The notes under the pieces were generated by a model. The model saw only the letters and a program-made list of their open reading frames with translations. It made no database searches and was not told where the DNA came from. Shown piece by piece: positions 1 through 4,522 of a stretch of DNA of 6,298 nt; within the stretch, counting starts at the first letter, position 1; the number at the start of each line of letters is the position of its first letter. The translations under genes and the position numbers were made by a program. Origin of the DNA: Thermoproteota archaeon (GTDB lineage Archaea; Thermoproteota; Thermoprotei_A; Sulfolobales; Pyrodictiaceae); the NCBI GenBank assembly GCA_013153105.1, contig JAADFC010000125.1, positions 1-6,298 of the forward strand. Reading direction: 5' to 3'.

Positions 1-69
1 GAGGGCGAGCGGGGTGGGGGAGAGCAGCTCCCGCGCCCAGTAGCCGCGCGACGCCACGCCCACAGCCAC
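1..69 (-). CDS. Probable second Liv-type ABC permease (LivM), N-terminal fragment
   Basis: After the livH stop codon a new minus-strand reading frame opens and runs off the left edge with no stop. It encodes about 23 residues beginning (V)AVGVASRGYWARELLSPTP. The stretch is too short to identify by sequence. The LivM assignment rests on position: in Liv clusters livM normally follows livH closely, and the fragment seems to be turning hydrophobic at its end (TPLAL). Three in-frame GTG codons compete as start, at 69-67, 63-61 and 57-55. A GAGGAGG Shine-Dalgarno sits at 84-90 inside the end of livH, and a second purine run GAGGGGG at 69-75 is better spaced for the GTG at 63. The start is therefore uncertain by a few codons. 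The gene is very likely co-transcribed and translationally linked with livH. Confidence 0.5.
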   Translation of the reverse strand, partial: MAVGVASRGYWARELLSPTPLAL

Positions 70-80
70 CCCCTCGAGCG

Positions 81-1010
81 CTACCTCCTCGAGAACAGGC
101 CCTCCGGCCTCAGGACGAGGCTGGCCACGAGCAGGATGAAGGCTGCAGCCACGCCGAGGTCCAGGGAGCCCGTGAAAGCGTAGACGAAGCTCATGACGAG
201 GCCCATCACGACGCCCGCCGCCATGGTGCCCCACAGGTTGCCCGGCCCGCCCATCACGACTATCGCGAAGCTCAGGGGGGCATACGTGTGGGCCAGGTCC
301 GGGTTTATACCCGTGGACTGGTAGAGCGCCACCAGCCCCCCGCCCATGACCGCGAGGCCTATGCCCAGCGCGGTCGCCAGCGCCTTAACACGCACCGGGT
401 CGACGCCCGAGAGGGCCAGCGCGGTCGCGTCCTGCGCTACAGCCCTAATCGAGAGGCCGTACCTGGTCCTGGAGAGGAACAGGTGCATAGCAACAGCCAT
501 GACAGCCGAGAGCAGGAGCACATACACCTTCACAGCCTCCACGCTCACCCCCAGCAGCTCCAGCCTCCCCAGCCGCGCGTAGAGCCCCGCCTGGGGCACC
601 GTGTCAAACAGCTTGATCAGCCACCCCCGGTCCGCGGCTATGAAGTAGAGCTTGTAGAGGAATATCGAGAGGCCGAACATAGCGAGCAGCGTCGCCATCT
701 CCTCCTTCAGCGTTATAACCTCAACCCTCCCGATCAACCTGTGGAGTATCACCGCGTAGACCGCGAGGCCGAGGAGCAGCCCCACGGCGAGCCCCACGAA
801 CGGCCCCAGCAGCGGGTCCACGCCAGCCAGCCTAGAGGCGACTATGAGCAGGTAAGCGCCCAACACCACGAACTCCCCATGAGCCAGGTTTATAACCTTC
901 ATAACGCCCCAGATGAGGCTGAGGCCCAGGGCCACAGCGCCGTACATGGCGCCCTGGATGACACCGTACACCAGCGCCGCCGCCACGTCGCCCCCTGTAA
1001 CCAAGCGCAC
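81..1010 (-). CDS. livH: Branched-chain amino acid ABC transporter permease LivH
   Basis: This is an integral membrane permease of the Liv (hydrophobic amino acid uptake, HAAT) ABC importer family, 309 aa, a normal LivH length. The protein is hydrophobic throughout, with about eight membrane segments. Family landmarks are visible: an N-terminal helix followed by GLSLIWGVMKVINLAHGE (NLAHGE at residues 41-46), the cytoplasmic ATPase-coupling loop TRYGLSIRAVAQDATALALSG around 182-202, and the VVMGGPGNLWGT turn around 251-262. I chose GTG at 1010 as start. It has GGGAGGG 4 nt upstream (1015-1021), and the TATA-like box at 1068-1078 predicts a transcript starting near 1047, which excludes the upstream in-frame GTG at 1067. 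It probably forms a heterodimer with the next permease and works with the binding protein at 1182..2516. Substrate specificity (Leu/Ile/Val versus amides or urea) cannot be read from the permease alone. Confidence 0.93.
   Translation of the reverse strand: MRLVTGGDVAAALVYGVIQGAMYGAVALGLSLIWGVMKVINLAHGEFVVLGAYLLIVASRLAGVDPLLGPFVGLAVGLLLGLAVYAVILHRLIGRVEVITLKEEMATLLAMFGLSIFLYKLYFIAADRGWLIKLFDTVPQAGLYARLGRLELLGVSVEAVKVYVLLLSAVMAVAMHLFLSRTRYGLSIRAVAQDATALALSGVDPVRVKALATALGIGLAVMGGGLVALYQSTGINPDLAHTYAPLSFAIVVMGGPGNLWGTMAAGVVMGLVMSFVYAFTGSLDLGVAAAFILLVASLVLRPEGLFSRR
84..90 (-). promoter_or_regulatory. Shine-Dalgarno of the gene downstream of livH, embedded in the livH 3' end
   Basis: The minus strand reads GAGGAGGTAG here, combining the last Arg codons and stop of livH with a strong archaeal ribosome binding site. 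It lies about 14 nt from the first candidate GTG (69-67). A weaker GAGGGGG at 69-75 may serve the GTG at 63-61. This suggests coupled translation of the two permease genes. Confidence 0.45.
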
Positions 1011-1067
1011 CCAGCCCTCCCAAGGCTCTCCAGCAGGGAGGCCACAGGCCCGACGGCAGCCATACAC

Positions 1068-1078
1068 TATTTAAAAGC
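1068..1078 (-). promoter_or_regulatory. Archaeal TATA box for livH
   Basis: The minus strand reads CTTTTAAATAG in an otherwise very GC-rich stretch. With the usual archaeal distance of about 26 nt from box centre to start site, transcription would begin near 1047. That leaves a leader of about 37 nt containing the GGGAGGG ribosome binding site of the GTG at 1010. It gives livH a promoter separate from the binding-protein gene upstream. Confidence 0.65.
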
Positions 1079-1154
1079 ATAGCCCTACGCTTCCGGGCCG
1101 AGGCAGGCCCCCAGCGGGCCCCGCCGCGCCGAGGCACAAGGAGGCCCGGGGAGA

Positions 1155-1163
1155 GGAAAAACG
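1155..1163 (-). terminator. T-rich putative terminator after the binding-protein gene
   Basis: About 20 nt past the stop of the binding-protein gene the minus strand has a run of five T (1161-1157) followed by pyrimidines (CCTCTCC), in a region that is otherwise GC-rich. Crenarchaeal transcripts commonly end at short T-rich runs without a stable hairpin. It separates the binding-protein gene from the livH promoter. The run is short, so read-through is possible. Confidence 0.4.
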
Positions 1164-1181
1164 TGGGCCAGGAGCCGGGCT

Positions 1182-2516
1182 CTACTGGGGCCACCAGTTA
1201 TTGGGCGGGTAGACTGGCTCCGCGTTCGCCGCCTCGGGCGGCCATATGATGACCTTCTCGCCATTCTGCCACTGGACCAGCAGCATCGGGTGGGCGACCT
1301 GCTTGCCTGTCTCCGGGTCTATCTGGAGGGGGCCGAAGAACGTCATCAGCTTCAGCTGGTTGAACGCCTCCCTCACCTTGTCGCTGTCGAGGCTGCCCGC
1401 CTTCTCTATAGCCTTGACCAGGTAGAACACCGCCGCAGCGGCGCTGGCTGCGTGGTAGGAGGGGTCGCCGCCGCACTTCTCGCGGAACCTCTTGAGGAAC
1501 TCGTCGCCGGTGAAGCCGTACCACTCGAAGCCCATCTTCTGGGCAGCCTCGGGGCTGTACTTGGCGCCCGCCTCCCACTGGGAGGGCGCGGTCACGCCCT
1601 CAGCTATCTCGCCGCCCAGCTCCTTGTAGAAGTCGGGCAGGGTGGGCGCGACGAGTATCGATATGAACTTCAGCCTCCAGCCGAGGTCGTGGGCCTGCTT
1701 GACCAGCTGGAGGCCGTCCTGGAAGTGGCCGCCGCCGAGGAGCACATTGGCGCCGCTCTGCTTGGCCTTGGTTATTATCTGCGCGAACTCGGTGGCGCCC
1801 TTCGGGTAGCTCTGGTAGAAGACTACCTGGAACCCCTTCTCCTCCGCGTACTTCTTAGCAGCCTCCGCGACGGTAGCGGCGAAGGCGGCGTTCTCGTAGA
1901 TTATCGCTATCTTTATGTCCTTGTCGCCGGTGCTGGCGAGGAAGTCTATCGCGCTCGCCAGGTACCTGCTGGCCGGGCTGAGGACCTGCACCACGTACCT
2001 GTAGCCCTTCTCGAATATCTTGTCGCTCGCGCCACCCCAGCTTAGGAGTATCTTGTTGTACTGGTCGGTTATCGCCACCGCCGCCAGGGTGAGGCTGCTA
2101 CTGTAGGGCGCCATGAGGAAGTCCACCTTATCCTCGGTTATCAGCTTGGTGTAGAGCTTCTGGACCTCATCCTTGCTGCTCTTATCGTCGTAGTAGACGT
2201 AACGGAGCTTGTACGTCTTCCCGCCCACCTTTACGCCGCCGTTCTCGTTCACCCAGTCGATGGCCACCTGGAAGCCGCAGAGCCCCATCTTACCCTCATG
2301 CGCGTACTTGCCCTGGAGCGAGACGGTGCCGCCGATGGTGATGTACTCCTCGCCCCCGCCCCCGGCGGGCTGCTGAGCCTCCCCAGCAGCCTCACCCCCG
2401 GCAGCGGGGGCCTGCTGCTGGGGCGCCGCCCCGCCGCCTCCGCGCATGAACACGGCTGCAACGATTACCACCAGTATGACTACAGCTACACCCACGAGGA
2501 GGGCCTTGGAGGCCAC
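1182..2516 (-). CDS. livK: Liv-type ABC transporter substrate-binding protein
   Basis: Extracellular solute-binding protein of the Leu/Ile/Val-binding (Peripla_BP_6) family, 444 aa from the chosen start. The N-terminus has two polar residues and Lys4, then a hydrophobic helix at about 5-24. A low-complexity Gly/Ala/Pro/Gln/Glu linker (about 26-56) tethers the binding lobe away from the membrane. The mature domain starts with ITIGGTVSLQGKYAHEGKMG (59-78), the classic first strand and ligand loop of this family, followed by AIDWVNENGGV and YYDDKSS. Two cysteines (80 and 348) could pair. The GTG at 2516 is preferred because a near-perfect GGAGGTGACC lies 6 nt upstream (2523-2532). An in-frame ATG at 2534 would place that motif inside the coding region and has no ribosome binding site of its own. 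It probably feeds the permeases encoded to the left. The exact ligand is inferred only; amide or urea binders have the same fold, so the symbol is provisional. Confidence 0.9.
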   Translation of the reverse strand: MASKALLVGVAVVILVVIVAAVFMRGGGGAAPQQQAPAAGGEAAGEAQQPAGGGGEEYITIGGTVSLQGKYAHEGKMGLCGFQVAIDWVNENGGVKVGGKTYKLRYVYYDDKSSKDEVQKLYTKLITEDKVDFLMAPYSSSLTLAAVAITDQYNKILLSWGGASDKIFEKGYRYVVQVLSPASRYLASAIDFLASTGDKDIKIAIIYENAAFAATVAEAAKKYAEEKGFQVVFYQSYPKGATEFAQIITKAKQSGANVLLGGGHFQDGLQLVKQAHDLGWRLKFISILVAPTLPDFYKELGGEIAEGVTAPSQWEAGAKYSPEAAQKMGFEWYGFTGDEFLKRFREKCGGDPSYHAASAAAAVFYLVKAIEKAGSLDSDKVREAFNQLKLMTFFGPLQIDPETGKQVAHPMLLVQWQNGEKVIIWPPEAANAEPVYPPNNWWPQ

Positions 2517-2522
2517 CGCCAG

Positions 2523-2532
2523 GGTCACCTCC
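2523..2532 (-). promoter_or_regulatory. Strong Shine-Dalgarno that sets the binding-protein start
   Basis: The minus strand reads GGAGGTGACC, matching nine of the ten bases of the archaeal consensus GGAGGTGATC. It ends 6 nt before GTG 2516. This is the strongest ribosome binding site in the window and fits a highly expressed binding protein. It argues against initiation at the ATG 2534, which overlaps the motif. Confidence 0.7.
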
Positions 2533-2635
2533 ATACACTCGTAGGACCCGCATCACATGGTTGGAGCCGGGGCTGGTGTGCCCGCGGTGGGCGCGGGGAG
2601 CTAGAGGCGCAGCGCCGCTTACTACGGAATCCTGT

Positions 2636-2650
2636 TGGACCCGGGGTCCA
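2636..2650. repeat. 15-bp palindrome with 7-bp arms in the divergent spacer
   Basis: TGGACCC and its exact reverse complement GGGTCCA flank a single central G. It lies roughly midway between the two divergent starts, 60 bp upstream of alaX and 120 bp upstream of the binding-protein start. The position suits a dimeric regulator (for example an Lrp-type protein acting on an amino acid transporter), but no regulator binding to it is known to me. GC-rich DNA generates such dyads by chance more easily than average. Confidence 0.4.
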
Positions 2651-2684
2651 GCCTGGGGCAGCCACATAGCCCGCCCCGGAGGGG

Positions 2685-2696
2685 CCGCCGCGGCGG
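2685..2696. repeat. 12-bp perfect GC palindrome next to the alaX ribosome binding site
   Basis: CCGCCG followed directly by CGGCGG forms a perfect palindrome, preceded by CCCC-GGA-GGGG (2674-2684). The right arm abuts the GGGGGTG (2695-2701) that is the likely ribosome binding site of the GTG at 2710. If the region is transcribed, the leader could fold over that site. It could equally be chance in GC-rich sequence. Confidence 0.35.
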
Positions 2697-2709
2697 GGGT
2701 GGGCCCAGG

Positions 2710-3204
2710 GTGGGCTGCAGCCCCGCCGCTTACCCTGCCGAGGTCAGGGCCCACACGGCGCTCCACGTGGTCAAGGGCGCGGTGGTGAGGGTGCTCGGCG
2801 AGGGGTTCGAGTGGACCGCCTCCACCTACGTACGCGGGGCGCATGGGAGGCTGGTGGTGACCGCGCCGCGGAGGCCCTCGGGGGAGGAGCTTGCAGAGGT
2901 GGAGAGGCTCGCGAACCAGGCAGTAGAGTGGGACCTGCCGGTTGTGGTTGAGGAGCTGCCCAGACGCGAGGCAGAGGAGAAGTATGGGAGAATTATATAC
3001 GACCTCTTCCCCGTGCCGGAACACGTGGACACGCTGAAGATAGTCCTTATAAGAGCGCCCGACGGCGGCCTGTGGAACATCAATGCTTGCAACAAGGAGC
3101 ACACACCCAGCACCGGGTGCATAGGCAGGATAAGGCTGGGCAAGCCGAGGTACCGGGCTTCGAAGAAGCTGCTTGAGCTCCCCTTCGACGTCGAGCCCCC
3201 CTAG
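2710..3204 (+). CDS. alaX: AlaX-like alanyl-tRNA editing (trans-editing) protein
   Basis: Free-standing homologue of the AlaRS/ThrRS second additional domain (tRNA_SAD). AlaX proteins hydrolyse mischarged Ser- or Gly-tRNA(Ala) in the cytoplasm. The protein is 164 aa from the chosen start, the size of the short AlaX class. It carries both zinc-binding pairs: HTALH (HxxxH, His15 and His19) and CNKEH (CxxxH, Cys127 and His131), about 112 residues apart. The latter is followed by TPSTGCIGRIRL, corresponding to the family's T-G-E-I-G segment. It departs from the usual CGGTH...TGEIG: Gly-Gly-Thr is replaced by Asn-Lys-Glu and Glu by Cys, so this is a divergent branch. Start GTG 2710 is chosen for GGGGGTG 8 nt upstream and because family similarity begins just before HTALH. 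A TTG at 2635 would add 25 low-complexity residues. The stop overlaps that of the convergent surface-protein gene. Confidence 0.82.
   Translation: MGCSPAAYPAEVRAHTALHVVKGAVVRVLGEGFEWTASTYVRGAHGRLVVTAPRRPSGEELAEVERLANQAVEWDLPVVVEELPRREAEEKYGRIIYDLFPVPEHVDTLKIVLIRAPDGGLWNINACNKEHTPSTGCIGRIRLGKPRYRASKKLLELPFDVEPP
3201..3204. other. Shared CTAG: overlapping stop codons of two convergent genes
   Basis: The plus-strand TAG of alaX occupies 3202-3204. The minus-strand TAG of the surface-protein gene is the reverse complement of 3201-3203. The self-complementary tetramer CTAG therefore ends both genes with no intergenic DNA. Termination signals for each transcript must lie inside the opposing gene. 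The same arrangement recurs at 5488-5491. Confidence 0.9.
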
Positions 3205-4388
3205 AGCAGGAGGAGGATGAGCACGAGCACCAGCACGAGCACCAGGGCCGCAGCCGCGTAGCCGTGCCCGGCGGGGGCCGCGGCCTCGGGGGCCCCGGTG
3301 GCCGTGGCCGCCGCTGGAGCGGTTGTGGTTATCGTGGTCGGGGCTGGCTTGGGCTCGGTGTGCTCCGCGGGCACCGCGAGCGCTGTCAGGCGGAGTGTAC
3401 CCTCCACGTCCTCGTAGGCTAGGAGTGTGCGCGGCCCGTCCTCGACCACGGCCGCGTCGCTGCATGGGCCCGGCGGAGAGTTCAGGGTGACGTTGAGGTC
3501 TACGTGGCTCCCCGAGAGGGGCTCCAGCAGGTAGGCCCTGCCGCTGCTCGAGATAAGCAGCAGCGTCGACTCGTCAAGCCAGCCCGCCCAGGACACGTTG
3601 CGAGTCTCGGGGCCGGATACCCCGATGTACAAGCCTCCCTCTATGCTGGGCAGGAGGAGCAGCAGATGGCTGCCGCCCCGCCGGTCGTGGAGGAGGGCTA
3701 CTGCAGCATCACGGTCGGGGCTGGGCTCCAGGGAGCACAGCTCCAGCTGCTCCGGCTCCGCCACCCACGGCAGCTCCAGGCCGACGATGCGCTCCGCATA
3801 GTAGAACGGCAGGTAGAGGGCCAGCGTCAGCCACTCCCTGCCGCCGTGGCGGAGCCGGACGACGGCCTCGACGCCGAGCGGGTCGAGGTAGTACACGACA
3901 TCCAGGGGCTCCACTTCTATGTCCTCATAGCCGTACCTCACAGCGTTCGAAACGTATAGGGAGGCCATGGGCTCTAGCGTGGCCGCACCGCCCCGCCACA
4001 CGACCATGTAGAGCCGCGCCACGAGCGTGTCGCCCTCGTACACCAGCGCAGCGGGGAAGTCGAGCGCGACGCAGGGCAGCCCGAGGCTCGCGGCCGGCTC
4101 GAGGCCCGGCAGCCGATAGAGGCCCAAGCCTCCGGGGCCGCAGGCTGCCAGGAACGCCTCCCCGGCCACGCTGACAGCCTGAGCATCCTCCAGGCCGCCA
4201 CCCGCCTCGAGGACAGCCAGCTTCCGGAGGGCGCCGTCCTCGACGCTGTAGACCACTACTCCCCCGCCGGGCTCGACGTGCACCAGCAGCCCCAGCTCAC
4301 TGTTGTACTCCACCAGGGCGGCCGCCGGCGCAGCAAGCAGGAGGATGGCGAGCGCCGCCAGGCCCGCAACGGGAGCCCGTGGGGTCAA
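3201..4388 (-). CDS. Secreted, C-terminally membrane-anchored surface protein of unknown function
   Basis: No family recognised. The 395-aa protein has a Sec-type signal peptide (Arg4, hydrophobic core about 8-20, likely cut after PAAA at 21-24). An extracellular domain of about 310 residues follows. It is rich in short beta-like segments such as LLVHVEPGGGVVVYSVEDG and LGLYRLPGLEPAASLGL, which resemble beta-propeller blades (inference). Then comes a Thr/Ala/Pro-rich stalk (about 340-375), typical of glycosylated archaeal surface proteins, and a 20-residue hydrophobic tail rich in alternating Leu/Val that ends the chain with no charged cytoplasmic residues. Four cysteines and NVS/NVT glycosylation sequons lie in the ectodomain. 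The start is TTG 4388: it opens directly onto the signal peptide, has no clear Shine-Dalgarno, and lies 35-50 nt from AT-rich boxes, fitting a short or absent leader. It faces alaX convergently and the PAPS-reductase-like gene divergently; neither suggests a role. Confidence 0.8.
   Translation of the reverse strand: MTPRAPVAGLAALAILLLAAPAAALVEYNSELGLLVHVEPGGGVVVYSVEDGALRKLAVLEAGGGLEDAQAVSVAGEAFLAACGPGGLGLYRLPGLEPAASLGLPCVALDFPAALVYEGDTLVARLYMVVWRGGAATLEPMASLYVSNAVRYGYEDIEVEPLDVVYYLDPLGVEAVVRLRHGGREWLTLALYLPFYYAERIVGLELPWVAEPEQLELCSLEPSPDRDAAVALLHDRRGGSHLLLLLPSIEGGLYIGVSGPETRNVSWAGWLDESTLLLISSSGRAYLLEPLSGSHVDLNVTLNSPPGPCSDAAVVEDGPRTLLAYEDVEGTLRLTALAVPAEHTEPKPAPTTITTTAPAAATATGAPEAAAPAGHGYAAAALVLVLVLVLILLLL
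3219..3242. repeat. Hexanucleotide repeat encoding the Leu-Val membrane tail
   Basis: Four tandem 6-bp units, GAGCAC, GAGCAC, CAGCAC, GAGCAC, lie near the 3' end of the surface-protein gene and read as alternating Val-Leu on the minus strand. Because the unit is two codons, slippage would add or remove Val-Leu pairs without changing frame, altering only the anchor length. Confidence 0.6.
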
Positions 4389-4421
4389 CGTGCCCAGCCG
4401 CCGCTGCGCCGCGGGCCTCGA

Positions 4422-4440
4422 GCCTAAAATCGTTTTAACG
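4422..4440 (-). promoter_or_regulatory. TATA-like elements for the surface-protein gene
   Basis: The minus strand carries CGTTAAAACG (4440-4431) followed by ATTTTAGG (4430-4423), AT islands in a GC-rich spacer. Either box predicts transcription starting around 4400-4410, a leader of roughly 12-22 nt before TTG 4388. Which of the two is the TATA box cannot be decided by eye. Confidence 0.5.
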
Positions 4441-4484
4441 CGGGTTTAACCCTGTGGCGCCCAGGCGGCCTGCGCCGCTTTAAC
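4434..4484 (+). repeat. Three TTTAAC boxes in the divergent promoter region
   Basis: TTTAAC occurs at 4434-4439, 4445-4450 and 4479-4484; the last two extend to the identical TTTAACCCT. The first two are 11 bp apart, about one helical turn, so they present the same DNA face. They overlap or flank the presumed promoters of both divergent genes. They may be TATA elements, binding sites for one regulator, or both. Confidence 0.45.
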
Positions 4485-4486
4485 CC
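4477..4486 (+). promoter_or_regulatory. TATA-like box for the PAPS-reductase-like gene
   Basis: GCTTTAACCC is the AT-rich element nearest the ATG at 4523, with its centre about 41 nt upstream. It predicts a start site near 4507 and a leader of about 15 nt. No Shine-Dalgarno precedes the ATG (the bases are GGTAATACCTT), which fits a short-leader or leaderless message typical of first genes in crenarchaea. Confidence 0.5.
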
Positions 4487-4522
4487 TACAACATCGCCCG
4501 CGGCGGCACCGGGTAATACCTT

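Larger units (their letters stand above)
2533..2709. other. GC-rich divergent spacer between the binding-protein gene and alaX
   Basis: About 175 bp lie between the two divergent starts. It must hold promoters in both directions, yet I see no convincing TATA box on either strand, unlike the other promoter regions here. The best weak candidates are CACATAG at 2663-2669 for alaX and nothing clear for the binding protein. It contains three dyads: TGGACCC-G-GGGTCCA (2636-2650), GGCGC-A-GCGCC (2606-2616) and CCGCCGCGGCGG (2685-2696). I found no RNA gene or additional coding frame that I could support. Confidence 0.5.

Noticed and set aside
288..1082. Long plus-strand open frame opposite livH
   Set aside because: Its translation is rich in Arg, His, Gln and Pro with no family features, as expected for the complement of a GC-rich membrane-protein gene. 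The livH frame has clear family motifs.
1290..2045. Plus-strand open frame opposite the binding-protein gene
   Set aside because: It is antisense to a well-supported Peripla_BP_6 gene, with Leu/Glu/Val composition arising from complementary codons and no recognisable motifs.
2561..2660. Possible tRNA or structured RNA in the GC-rich spacer
   Set aside because: I tried to fit acceptor, D, anticodon and T arms on both strands. No T-loop consensus with matching stems was found; the GGACCC/GGGTCC dyad has a one-base loop.
2635..2709. N-terminal extension of alaX from TTG 2635
   Set aside because: The 25 extra residues are Gly/Arg/Pro low complexity and lie over spacer dyads. Family similarity starts only near HTALH, and GTG 2710 has a ribosome binding site.
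2795..2812. GGGGTTCGAGT resembling a tRNA T-loop
   Set aside because: It lies within the alaX coding sequence, and no accompanying stems or anticodon arm can be drawn around it.
2392..3465. Minus-strand open frame spanning alaX and both neighbours
   Set aside because: Low-complexity Arg/Gly/Pro/His composition. It crosses three genes with recognisable products and a divergent promoter region; it is stop-poor because of high GC.
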